Of a stretch of 64,000 bases of DNA, positions 8,329 through 18,836 are shown piece after piece. The notes under the pieces were generated by a model. That model saw only the letters and a list, made by a program, of their open reading frames with translations. It was not told where the DNA came from and did no database searches. Source of the stretch: Klebsiella electrica (GTDB lineage: Bacteria; Pseudomonadota; Gammaproteobacteria; Enterobacterales; Enterobacteriaceae); assembly GCF_006711645.1 (NCBI RefSeq), contig NZ_CP041247.1:4526001-4590000 (forward strand), given 5' to 3'. The stretch's first letter is position 1; every line of letters starts with the position of its first letter. The translations under genes were made by a program, and so were the position numbers.

Positions 8329-9116
8329 TGGCTTACCGTTCTCCTTCATTCAGCAATGACATCATCTGGCAGGCTCCGTTGCCGCCAGCCGAAGATGCGT
8401 TGGCGAAGGCGATTCGGGAAAAAATCACCGCCCTTCGCCCCCATCTGCTGGATTTTCTTCGCCTGGATGAAGAGGCTCCGCCCTGTGCCTTGACGCTCGC
8501 TGAATGGTCAGCGCCCACGGTACTCAGATCCCTGCTGGCAACCTGGTCCGATCATATCTATCGCCACCAGCCAACGATGCCGCGTGAACAAAAGCCGCTG
8601 CTTTCACTCTGGGCACAATGGTATATCGGCCTGCTGGTACCCCCGCTGATGCTGGCACTGCTCAGCGAAGAGACCGCCATCAGCGTCGCGCCGGAGCGTT
8701 TTCGCGTTGAATTTCACGAAACGGGTCGCGCGGCCTGCTTCTGGATCGAGGTCAGCGCGGACGATTGCGCCAGAACCCATTCGCCGCAAACCCGTATGGA
8801 AACGCTGGTGACCAACGCGCTGCAGCCGGTAGTGCAGGCGCTGGAAACCACCGGCGATATCAATAGCAAGCTTATCTGGAGCAATACCGGCAATCTGATC
8901 AACTGGTATCTGGGGGAAATGAAAGCGCTGCTGGGTGACGAACAGGTTGCCGCCCTGCGCCAACACTGCTTCTTTGAAAAGCAGTTTGCTGATGGCCAGG
9001 ACAATCCGCTGTGGCGAACGGTCATTTTACGTGAAGGATTGCTGGTGCGGCGCACCTGCTGTCAACGTCATCGCCTGCCCGACGTTCATCAGTGCGGGGA
9101 CTGCACGCTGAAATAG
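8328..9116 (+). CDS. fhuF: FhuF, siderophore-iron reductase [2Fe-2S]
   Basis: The 262-residue cytoplasmic reductase removes iron from imported hydroxamate siderophores. The C-terminal cysteine pattern CC-x10-C-x2-C (ending HQCGDCTLK) binds the unusual [2Fe-2S] cluster. The middle contains LWAQWYIGLLVPPLMLAL and FHETGRAACFW, typical of the family. E. coli FhuF begins MAYRS, so the ATG at 8328 is chosen over the TTG one codon earlier. It is convergent with the PTS permease gene. Confidence 0.96.
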   Translation: MAYRSPSFSNDIIWQAPLPPAEDALAKAIREKITALRPHLLDFLRLDEEAPPCALTLAEWSAPTVLRSLLATWSDHIYRHQPTMPREQKPLLSLWAQWYIGLLVPPLMLALLSEETAISVAPERFRVEFHETGRAACFWIEVSADDCARTHSPQTRMETLVTNALQPVVQALETTGDINSKLIWSNTGNLINWYLGEMKALLGDEQVAALRQHCFFEKQFADGQDNPLWRTVILREGLLVRRTCCQRHRLPDVHQCGDCTLK

Positions 9117-9128
9117 CGCCGTTCACCG

Positions 9129-9150
9129 CGGGCGGCATTCGGGCCGCCCG
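9129..9150. terminator. Hairpin between convergent fhuF and PTS permease gene
   Basis: A perfect 8-bp stem CGGGCGGC/GCCGCCCG with a 6-base loop sits between the two convergent stop codons. No T-run follows on either strand, so termination strength is uncertain. Confidence 0.45.
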
Positions 9151-9159
9151 CCGGTTATC

Positions 9160-10503
9160 TTATGCCGTCTGTCGGTTCTCTTCCGCCATGCGCTCCGCCT
9201 CTTCAGCCTCCTGGGCCAGCAGCTGTTTCTCGTACACCTTAAAGAACGGGAAGTAGATAATCGCAGAGACACAGGCCAGAATAACCACCAGGATGGCTGC
9301 CCGGAAATCCCAGCCCAACGCCCATGCGCCGCCAATCGGCGCCGGAGCCGTCCACGGTACCACTGAAATCACTCGCCCAATCAGATCCATCTTCATCGCC
9401 GCCCAGGCCAGTACTGCGTTAACCATCGGCGCCAGCAGGAACGGAATAAAGAACACCGGGTTCATGACGATAGGCGTGCCGAAAATAACCGGCTCGTTAA
9501 TGTTAAACAGGCTTGGCACCACGCTCAGTCGACCGATTGAACGCAGATGCGCCGACCGGCTACGCAGGTAGCAGAAGACCAGGCCCATTGTGGCGCCAGA
9601 TCCCCCTATAACAATAAAGAAGGTCCAGAACGCCTCCATAAAGATATGCGGCAGCGGCGCGCCCTGAGCCAGCGCCTGCTGGTTCATCCCCAGGTTGGTC
9701 AGCCAGAACATTTGCAGCATGCCAGACACAATCGCCGCGCCGTGGATCCCGGCGAACCACAGCAGATGGCCGATCAGCACCGCCAGTAAAATCGCCGGCA
9801 GCGAGTCCGCCGCCGATACCAGGGGTTTAAAGATGGCCATGATGGCCTGCGGAATAAGCATGTCAAAATGGTGCTGAATAAACAGGCTGAGCGGATACAG
9901 CGTCACCACCACCACCAGCACCGGAATGAGCAGATCAAAGGAGTTTTTGATCATCGGCGGCACCTGATCCGGCAGGCGAATACCGATATTGTGCGCCTTC
10001 AGGAAACGCATCATTTCAACGCAGTACACTGCCACCAGAATCGCCGTAAAAATCCCCGTGCCGCCAAGGCTATCGACCGGCAGGGTGCCGTTCGTTTTTG
10101 GCGCCGCCACCAGCAGAAAAGCCATAATGGACAACATGCTGCACATGAAGGGATCGAGCTGGTTGCTCTTCTCATAATGCTTGCCGAGGTTATAAGAGAT
10201 CGCGGCACAAATGTAGATAGACATAATGCCCATCGTCATATCGAACGGCGTCAGAATGCGCCCTTCAAACTCTTTCGCCAAATTCAACCAGGCGCGCGCA
10301 AACCCCCAGGTGGTATCTGGCGAAAACGGCGGGTAGGCAAAGACCAGCAGGAATGACCCGACAATCATAAACGGCATCGCCGAAATGAAACCGTCACGGA
10401 TAGCCATCACGTGGCGCTGCGACGAGATTCGCCCGGCGACAGGGCTTATATAATTTTCTACAAAGCGAAATATCAGATTAAACGCGGCATGGTTAGCAGA
10501 CAT
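9160..10503 (-). CDS. PTS permease EIIC, lactose/cellobiose family
   Basis: The 447-residue membrane permease has about ten hydrophobic segments. Family landmarks include RDGFISAMPFMIVGSFLLV near the N-terminus, FAGIHGAAIV, the sugar-site region FNINEPVIFGTPIV, and APAPIGGAW. It should carry a beta-glucoside or chitobiose-type disaccharide through the membrane in PTS. No EIIA or EIIB gene is nearby, so it must borrow them from another locus. The start at 10501-10503 has a perfect AGGAGG site; an upstream in-frame ATG adds 13 residues. Tandem LacI-type operators lie upstream. Confidence 0.88.
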   Translation of the reverse strand: MSANHAAFNLIFRFVENYISPVAGRISSQRHVMAIRDGFISAMPFMIVGSFLLVFAYPPFSPDTTWGFARAWLNLAKEFEGRILTPFDMTMGIMSIYICAAISYNLGKHYEKSNQLDPFMCSMLSIMAFLLVAAPKTNGTLPVDSLGGTGIFTAILVAVYCVEMMRFLKAHNIGIRLPDQVPPMIKNSFDLLIPVLVVVVTLYPLSLFIQHHFDMLIPQAIMAIFKPLVSAADSLPAILLAVLIGHLLWFAGIHGAAIVSGMLQMFWLTNLGMNQQALAQGAPLPHIFMEAFWTFFIVIGGSGATMGLVFCYLRSRSAHLRSIGRLSVVPSLFNINEPVIFGTPIVMNPVFFIPFLLAPMVNAVLAWAAMKMDLIGRVISVVPWTAPAPIGGAWALGWDFRAAILVVILACVSAIIYFPFFKVYEKQLLAQEAEEAERMAEENRQTA

Positions 10504-10842
10504 AGCAGCCCTCCTGACAGGCTTTAGATACTGGCCCAACAACGATTATTCTGCCGTTGTGATGAAAGATGTTCTGTGAACGGACAACCACGCTGGCTAT
10601 TCCACTCTCTATACCGTTCAAGTCAGCACGATTCATACGCGGCTCTTTGTTATATGTGATACAGGGAAGTTACTCATCCAGTATTCATCTGAGCGAGCAG
10701 AACGGCAACCGGTTACAGTAACCGGTTACGGTGATTGTGAAGAAGATCCAGAAATTGGAATAATTCCTGATTCACCATCGGCAATATTTACACTCCGCCA
10801 GGCTTGTGACAGATTAAATCGGTCATTCATCAGGAGATCCCA
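10504..10842. other. Divergent regulatory region, PTS permease / YbaK-like gene
   Basis: A 339-bp intergenic region between divergent genes. It holds two AACCGGTT operators (10707-10729) and a TGTGATACAG half CRP-like sequence near 10655. Ribosome sites for both genes lie at its ends (CAGGAGATCCC before 10843). No gene is seen in it. Confidence 0.6.
10707..10729. promoter_or_regulatory. Tandem LacI-family operators
   Basis: Two palindromes, AACCGGTT (10707-10714) and GTAACCGGTTAC (10718-10729), have centres 13 bp apart. A CG-centred AACCGGTT core is typical of LacI/GalR-family regulators of sugar genes. The site lies about 200 bp upstream of the PTS permease start. No LacI-type gene is in the window, so the regulator would act from elsewhere. 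Confidence 0.55.
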
Positions 10843-11310
10843 ATGAGCCTGCAGTCCGTGCGGCAGTTTTTTGCCGAACATGCCCCCGATATCGACATCA
10901 TCGAGTTAAATCAAAGTACGGCCACCGTTGCCCTCGCAGCTGCCGCGCATCATGTCGAACCCGGTCAAATCGCCAAAACCCTTTCGTTAAAAGTAAAAGA
11001 ACGGGTCGTCCTTGTCGTCGCCAGCGGCAACGCCCGGCTGGATAATAAAAAACTAAAGGATGCATTTGGCGCGAAAGCGCGCATGCTCAGCAGCGACGAG
11101 GTCGTGATGTTGACCGGGCATCCGGTGGGCGGCGTGTGCCCGTTCGGGCTGGAAAACCCGCTGGCTATCTACTGTGATATTTCGTTAAAACAGTACCCGG
11201 AAGTCTTACCGGCGGCAGGCGCTGTCCATAGCGCAGTACGCATTTCACCCGACAGAATGGCCCAGTTGACCGAAGCCACCTGGATTGATGTTTGCCAGTC
11301 TCATTCCTGA
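10843..11310 (+). CDS. YbaK/EbsC-family aminoacyl-tRNA deacylase
   Basis: The 155-residue protein covers one YbaK/prolyl-tRNA editing domain. It has the conserved lysine region QIAKTLSLKV, the GNARLDNKKLKDAFG stretch, HPVGGVCPFGL (the GxxxPFG loop of the active site) and YCDISLKQY. These enzymes hydrolyse misacylated tRNAs in trans, but the tRNA and amino acid are not predictable here. The ribosome site is AGGAG. It ends just before the convergent bglJ stop. Confidence 0.85.
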   Translation: MSLQSVRQFFAEHAPDIDIIELNQSTATVALAAAAHHVEPGQIAKTLSLKVKERVVLVVASGNARLDNKKLKDAFGAKARMLSSDEVVMLTGHPVGGVCPFGLENPLAIYCDISLKQYPEVLPAAGAVHSAVRISPDRMAQLTEATWIDVCQSHS

Positions 11311-11317
11311 AGCACCG

Positions 11318-11995
11318 CTACGCTATCCCTGCCCCCGCAGCGTCTTTGCCGCACGGTGGCGGGAGATGGATAAGAATATCGGCTGCGCTCAGCAGCCCGA
11401 GAGCCGAGCTGATACCCAGCCTGAGCATCGCATTGTACTTGTGCGCACGAATGGTTTTGATATCCCGGTCCAGTTGAACCGCTATCTCTGACAATGAATA
11501 GCCGCAGGCTATATAGCGAAGAATCGCCTGCTCTATTGAACTGAGGCGATGCCCGTGGAGCACCTTCCGACGGCAGGGTTCGTCAATCGGCGGCATTTGT
11601 TGGGCAAGTAGTCGAAATAACTGTTCCTGCAACGTTTCACGACCGCTGGCTTTATTTAAAACGCCGTGCAAATGAAATGGTACCAGCTGAGTAATTAAGT
11701 CGCGCTCCCCTCGACTGTTCGCCATAATAATTCGCAAAACATCCGGATGGGTATAAGCAATCTCCTGAAAGAAAAGTAAACTTTCCAGTCGTGGTTGGCG
11801 GTGACCGGAAAGTGAAAAAATAATCGCAGTAACATGTCTGATATTCAATGCTTGCGCCAGCGACTGCACATCTTTAAAAAAATGAACACACGTATTTTCG
11901 TTATCACGATCGTTTAAGATAAAACGAAGCGCCGTCTCCGTCATTACGCACTGTTCGACGACAGCAATACGTTGCGCTTCGTTGCGCTTATCCAT
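11318..11995 (-). CDS. bglJ: BglJ, LuxR-family transcriptional regulator
   Basis: The 225-residue protein has a receiver-like N-terminal region without an obvious phospho-acceptor cluster. A C-terminal LuxR helix-turn-helix follows (LSSIEQAILRYIACGYSLSE, then TIRAHKYNAMLRLG). In E. coli, BglJ joins RcsB as a heterodimer to activate bgl, leuO and other H-NS-silenced genes. Length equals E. coli BglJ (225). It overlaps the end of yjjQ by 52 bp, so the two genes are translated from one leftward message. Confidence 0.9.
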   Translation of the reverse strand: MDKRNEAQRIAVVEQCVMTETALRFILNDRDNENTCVHFFKDVQSLAQALNIRHVTAIIFSLSGHRQPRLESLLFFQEIAYTHPDVLRIIMANSRGERDLITQLVPFHLHGVLNKASGRETLQEQLFRLLAQQMPPIDEPCRRKVLHGHRLSSIEQAILRYIACGYSLSEIAVQLDRDIKTIRAHKYNAMLRLGISSALGLLSAADILIHLPPPCGKDAAGAGIA

Positions 11996-12687
11996 TCCTG
12001 CAGCTCTCCGTGTTCTGAGTATATATTCAACTCTTTCATCCCTTGTTCGCTATTAATCCACGCATACATCTGCGCATTGCCATTCAAAGATAAACGGCGC
12101 ATGGCGCTATTCTTTTGCGCACTAATTGTCTTATTGCTTTTTTTCAATAAAGAGGCGATTTGATTAATTTCCCAACCCTTCGCCAGAAGCCGTAAAACTT
12201 TGCGCTCAGATAAAGTCAGAATGCTTATCATCTCCGGGCTTATCGACACACGATCGGCGTTCATATTGAGAGAAGTCACTTTCGCATGCGCGGCAGACAA
12301 ATCATCCGGGCGCCTCGCGCATATCGCTTCACTTAAACGCGCCACCGGCGCCCCGTCGGAAACTAATGTGCTGTCATCGCGGGCTAAAAAGATCTGGGCC
12401 TCACGATCGCTGACACGCCCGACAATATAAACCCAATGAATGTCTTTATACTGAGCCATTAAAAAACAATAATATTCACAAACTGCCTGAGGCTGGCTGA
12501 TATCACCGGACAGATCGACAATGACCAGCCGGGCTCGACTCAGTTCGGTTCGCGTGAGCGCCTCCGATGAACGGCAGCAACTGAATGTATAGTTGGGGAG
12601 ACATTCACTGGTGATTGTTTTTAAGCCGGCCTGCATAACCGGAATTTTGCTGACGATGATGCCGTGCTGATCATGTCCTGGTAACAT
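11944..12687 (-). CDS. yjjQ: YjjQ, LuxR-family transcriptional regulator
   Basis: The 247-residue regulator starts MLPGHDQHGIIVSKIPVMQAG with a GGAGG site. The C-terminal LuxR helix-turn-helix contains LTLSERKVLRLLAKGWEINQ and SNKTISAQKNSAMRRL, nearly the E. coli YjjQ sequence. In E. coli yjjQ-bglJ is H-NS-silenced, and YjjQ represses flagellar and capsule genes. An upstream in-frame extension of 56 codons is not conserved. The AT-rich DNA before it (12850-12950) fits H-NS control. Confidence 0.9.
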   Translation of the reverse strand: MLPGHDQHGIIVSKIPVMQAGLKTITSECLPNYTFSCCRSSEALTRTELSRARLVIVDLSGDISQPQAVCEYYCFLMAQYKDIHWVYIVGRVSDREAQIFLARDDSTLVSDGAPVARLSEAICARRPDDLSAAHAKVTSLNMNADRVSISPEMISILTLSERKVLRLLAKGWEINQIASLLKKSNKTISAQKNSAMRRLSLNGNAQMYAWINSEQGMKELNIYSEHGELQEWISATKRNVLLSSNSA

Positions 12688-12947
12688 AAATCCTCCGTTT
12701 TCTGTAGAAGATTCACGTCTGGCATAAAACAGATGGCCCCCTGGCAACCATAATATTATTTTGCCAGGTGAATCTGTGTCACCCCTGGCGAACGTTTCGG
12801 CCCTACGCTCTGTACCAAATCTTAGTGTGGGGAATAGCATTGCTGGCCTTAGCAATAAACGACAGTAGCATACATAAAGACCAACAATAAATTAGAAAAA
12901 ATGAAAGCAGACTTTAGAAACAATTATGCAAATGTATCACACCGGTT

Positions 12948-13817
12948 TTATTTAATTTCATTCCTGAATGTTTTTGGCGACACGCCGCTATAGCGGCGAA
13001 AAAACCGCGAAAAATAAGTCGCATCTGAAAACCCTAAATAATCAGAAAGTTGAGTCACAGTCATGGCGGTATATTGCAAATTACGCCGCGCCTCCAGCAT
13101 CAATCTTTGGTGCAAAACCCCTAAGGCACTGCAGCCATGAAATTCACGGCACAAATAATTGAGGTGCGTCGGCGACAGCCCAACCTGGCGGGCGTATTCC
13201 GCCAGCGGCAAATGTTCGCGGTAATGGCTTTCAATAAGACGAGAAAAATGTCGCATGACGCTGCGCTTTCGTTCCGCTTTTCCTTCGGCGATCGGCGCCG
13301 GGAGGCACTGGCGGTTTAGCCAAACCAACAGCGCGCCTAAGAGCGAGTGCAGCATCATCTCCCGGGCGTCCAGCTCTTCGCAATACTCTTCCCGTAATGC
13401 CGTAAACAGCGCGCGGATATGCCCGCGGGAGCGCTTAACGGGCACGCACCGCGGCTGGCCGAGGACATCAAGCTGGCGGCCAAACTGGCGTTCAAAATGG
13501 CTGAGCAGCGGCAGCGCCAGCGACAAAACATAACCCTGGGTGCCGGGTGAAAAACGAAACCCATGAATGCACAACGCCGGCACCACCTGAATACAGGATT
13601 CCGTCATCACGGTGGTTGTCCCTTCAATTTCGATCTCCGCCCTGCCTTTATGTAAATAGAGCAGCTGCACCAGCTCTGCATGCTGATGCATACGAATATG
13701 CCACTCATACAGGCTGCTGCGCTGCAAAATCGACTCGCAGTGCAGAAGATCGGGCGTCGGCCAGTCGCGCTCTTCGCCATACAATTTAAAAACGGGAACG
13801 GTATTGGTGGCCTGCAT
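12948..13817 (-). CDS. AraC-family regulator, probable activator of pobA
   Basis: The 289-residue protein has an N-terminal cupin-like effector domain (HQHAELVQLLYLHKG, about residues 42-57) and a C-terminal double helix-turn-helix ending DATYFSRFFRRYSGVSPKTF. It follows pobA by 22 bp on the same strand. The arrangement suggests it senses 4-hydroxybenzoate and controls pobA; the AraC-type PobR/PobC regulators of other bacteria do this. The start MQATNTVPVF at 13815-13817 has a GGAG site; an earlier in-frame start lies inside pobA and is unlikely. Confidence 0.82.
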   Translation of the reverse strand: MQATNTVPVFKLYGEERDWPTPDLLHCESILQRSSLYEWHIRMHQHAELVQLLYLHKGRAEIEIEGTTTVMTESCIQVVPALCIHGFRFSPGTQGYVLSLALPLLSHFERQFGRQLDVLGQPRCVPVKRSRGHIRALFTALREEYCEELDAREMMLHSLLGALLVWLNRQCLPAPIAEGKAERKRSVMRHFSRLIESHYREHLPLAEYARQVGLSPTHLNYLCREFHGCSALGVLHQRLMLEARRNLQYTAMTVTQLSDYLGFSDATYFSRFFRRYSGVSPKTFRNEIK

Positions 13818-13839
13818 AACAACTCCGGCTGTTGATCCC

Positions 13840-15033
<1,194 letters not shown>

Positions 15034-15142
15034 TCACGCTCGATGGTTAATTATTTGTTTATTTTTTGTTTAATAAAAGTACTCTCCTGCATTTTTGATA
15101 ACCCGGACGGGAAAAAGAAGGCAAAAATCCGTATAAAAAATG

Positions 15143-15168
15143 CACTTTCCAACAGTTTTTAGAAAGTG
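15143..15168. promoter_or_regulatory. Inverted repeat in the pobA-yjjP intergenic region
   Basis: A perfect 7-bp inverted repeat CACTTTC/GAAAGTG has 12 bp between the arms. It is 120 bp upstream of pobA and 143 bp upstream of yjjP. It could be a regulator site for pobA or a weak hairpin. Confidence 0.3.
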
Positions 15169-15310
15169 TGGCGGAGTTCAAATTCTGTTCCGGCCGCCCG
15201 CGGCGACTTTTTGCATATTGTTTGATCCGCTCCCCCTCAGAGAAAGCGCGAGTTCAGGTTAAAGTAGCAACAGACACGACGGCATCGGATGTAACGAACA
15301 GCGGGTACTT

Positions 15311-16551
<1,241 letters not shown>

Positions 16552-16743
16552 CAGGGATTTGGCCGGACGCTGTGCTACTATAGCCAATGGATTTCAGTTT
16601 GCTTGACTGCGACAGCCCGAGACGCTGCGCTGATGCCAGCGGGTCGGATGAACGCCCTCAGTCAGCACAAAAGCGCCTGAAAGACGACAGGTATCCGGGG
16701 GCGGTGACCCCTCTCTATAGTTGTTCAGAATTGAGATAGTGTT

Positions 16744-17283
16744 ATGTCTTCGCGAATATTAACCACCGATTTTAGCGGCCTGGATGATTTTATTCAGGAC
16801 CACGCGGCCGTTCTCGCCAAATCGGCCGGCGGCGCGGTTGCCGTTTTTGCCAACAACGCCCCAGCGTTCTACGCGCTCACGCCGGAACGTCTGGCGCAGT
16901 TGCTTGAACTGGAAGCAAAACTGGCTCGCCCCGGCAGCGATGTTACGCTCGATACGCAGTTTTTCGACGAACCCAGCGCAGCGCCAACCGCTATCCCCGT
17001 GGGGAAATTCGCCATGTATGCCGACTGGCAGCCGGACGCTGATTTCCAGCGCATGGCCGCGCTGTGGGGCATCGCCCTCAGCCAGCCGGTGACGCCGGAA
17101 GAGCTGGCGGCATTTGTCGCCTACTGGCAGGCGGAAGGCAAAGTCTTTCATCATGTGCAATGGCAGCAAAAGCTGGCGCGCAGCGTACAGATCGGCCGGG
17201 CCAGCAACGGCGGCCAGCCGCGGCGCGATGTGAATACGGTCAGCGAACCGGATAGCCATATTCCACGAGGTTTCAGAGGATGA
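16744..17283 (+). CDS. dnaT: DnaT, primosomal protein i
   Basis: The 179-residue primosome component works in PriA-dependent replication restart, helping to load DnaB-DnaC. The N-terminal oligomerisation region starts [17 protein letters not shown]. The C-terminal ssDNA-binding part contains [17 protein letters not shown] and a flexible tail ending IPRGFRG. Length equals E. coli DnaT. Its stop is 2 bp before the dnaC ATG, so the two are co-transcribed. Confidence 0.97.
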   Translation: MSSRILTTDFSGLDDFIQDHAAVLAKSAGGAVAVFANNAPAFYALTPERLAQLLELEAKLARPGSDVTLDTQFFDEPSAAPTAIPVGKFAMYADWQPDADFQRMAALWGIALSQPVTPEELAAFVAYWQAEGKVFHHVQWQQKLARSVQIGRASNGGQPRRDVNTVSEPDSHIPRGFRG

Positions 17284-17285
17284 GC

Positions 17286-18023
17286 ATGAAAAACGTTGGC
17301 GACCTGATGAAGCGTCTGCAAAAAATGATGCCAGCCCATGTCGAACCGGCGTTTAAAACCGGCGAAGAGCTGCTGGCCTGGCAAAAAGAGCAGGGCAAAT
17401 TGCGTTCTGAAGCGCTGGAGCGCGAAAACCGCGCCATGAAAATGCAGCGAACGTTTAACCGCTCCGGCATCCGTCCGCTGCATCAGAACTGTTCATTTGA
17501 AAATTACCGGGTCGAGTGTGAAGGCCAGATGAACGCGCTGTCCAGGGCGCGCCAGTACGTTGAAGAGTTTGATGGCAACATCGCCAGTTTTATCTTTTCC
17601 GGCAAACCCGGCACCGGCAAAAACCACCTGGCTGCCGCCATTTGCAACGAGCTGCTGCTCCGCGGGAAATCGGTATTGATCATCACCGTCGCCGATATTA
17701 TGTCGGCGATGAAAGAGACCTTTGGCAATCGGGAAACCAGCGAAGAACAGCTCATTAACGATCTGAGCAAGGTCGATCTGCTGGTGATCGATGAGATCGG
17801 GATGCAGACGGAGTCACGCTACGAGAAAGTGATCATCAACCAGATAGTCGATCGCCGCTCCTCCTCAAAGCGCCCGACCGGGATGCTGACTAACAGCAAC
17901 ATGGACGAGATGAACAAGCTGCTCGGCGAGCGCGTCATGGATCGTATGCGTCTTGGCAACAGCCTGTGGGTTATCTTCAACTGGGATAGCTATCGTCATC
18001 GGGTCACCGGCAAAGAGTATTGA
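17286..18023 (+). CDS. dnaC: DnaC, replicative helicase loader
   Basis: The 245-residue AAA+ ATPase loads DnaB helicase at oriC and at restarted forks. Walker A is GKPGTGKNH (about residue 103), Walker B is LLVIDEIGMQ, and the arginine-finger region is GERVMDRMRLG. An ATG two codons earlier overlaps the dnaT stop (ATGA). The start at 17286 has better GAGG spacing and gives the E. coli length. Confidence 0.97.
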   Translation: MKNVGDLMKRLQKMMPAHVEPAFKTGEELLAWQKEQGKLRSEALERENRAMKMQRTFNRSGIRPLHQNCSFENYRVECEGQMNALSRARQYVEEFDGNIASFIFSGKPGTGKNHLAAAICNELLLRGKSVLIITVADIMSAMKETFGNRETSEEQLINDLSKVDLLVIDEIGMQTESRYEKVIINQIVDRRSSSKRPTGMLTNSNMDEMNKLLGERVMDRMRLGNSLWVIFNWDSYRHRVTGKEY

Positions 18024-18073
18024 GATATTTCCGAACCCAGCCGGGGTTATACTGCAGAAATGCGTAAGTAACC

Positions 18074-18580
18074 ATGATGAGTACACCGATGAAATCTGCA
18101 AAACGCTTATTCCGTACCACCTTGATTGCCGGCATTTTTTTTGCCGCCGGCGCCCACGCTGCCTCCTGGCAGGACTCCCTGTCCAGCGCCGCCAGCCAGC
18201 TTAGCCAGAGCGGCTCTCATGAAAGCGGCGCCCTGTCGATGTCTTCACTGACCGGCCTGCTGAACGGCGGCACTCAGTCCCTGAGCGCCAGCAGCATGAA
18301 CAATGCCGCCGGGATTATGTCCTACTGCGCCAAACAAAAGCTGGCCTCGGTCACCAACACGGAAAACGTCAAAAATCAGGTTCTGGATAAACTCGGCCTC
18401 AGCACCCCGGAAAAACAAAAAGAGGACACCAGCTATCTGGAAGGGTTGCAGGGCCTTCTGAGCAATAATAGCGGTCAGCAGCTGAACCTCAACACCCTCG
18501 GCAGCAGCCCGCTGGCGGAGAAAGTGAAAACCAAAGCCTGCGATCTGGTCTTAAAACAGGGCCTTAACTTCCTCTCCTGA
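18074..18580 (+). CDS. yjjA: YjjA, DUF2501 secreted protein
   Basis: The 168-residue protein has a signal peptide ending near GAHAASWQD. The mature Ser/Asn/Gln-rich domain has LTGLLNGGTQSLS, MNNAAGIMSYCAKQKLASV and KTKACDLVLKQG, with two cysteines that could form a disulphide. Length is near E. coli YjjA (164). The first ATG is used; one five codons in (MKSAKRLF) is equally possible because no clear ribosome site is seen. It probably follows dnaTC in one transcript, with a gap of 50 bp. The role is not known to me. Confidence 0.88.
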   Translation: MMSTPMKSAKRLFRTTLIAGIFFAAGAHAASWQDSLSSAASQLSQSGSHESGALSMSSLTGLLNGGTQSLSASSMNNAAGIMSYCAKQKLASVTNTENVKNQVLDKLGLSTPEKQKEDTSYLEGLQGLLSNNSGQQLNLNTLGSSPLAEKVKTKACDLVLKQGLNFLS

Positions 18581-18642
18581 TTCTCTCACTGATGCCGCGT
18601 TTAACGCCTTAGCGCGTTCAACGCGGTTCCAGCCATGATTTT

Positions 18643-18702
18643 CGTCATTTTTCACCGCACGATCCGCGTTGTTCAGCGATGTGATACTACTCAAAAATGA
18701 CG
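18643..18702. repeat. Long inverted repeat between yjjA and opgB
   Basis: CGTCATTTTT (18643-18652) and AAAAATGACG (18693-18702) are perfectly complementary, extended by one T/A pair, with 40 bp between arms. It could fold in RNA or bind a protein. A second dyad ACACTG/CAGTGT (18763-18780) lies nearer opgB. Confidence 0.45.
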
Positions 18703-18836
18703 ATTTCTAAACCAATTCTGAACTACTGCACAGTTTAATGACTCTACAATTGCAGCTATATGACACTGCAATTACAGTGTAGCGTGAAAAATAGTCTATC
18801 CTGCCAGCGGTCAACTGGCGCTAATGAGGATGAATT

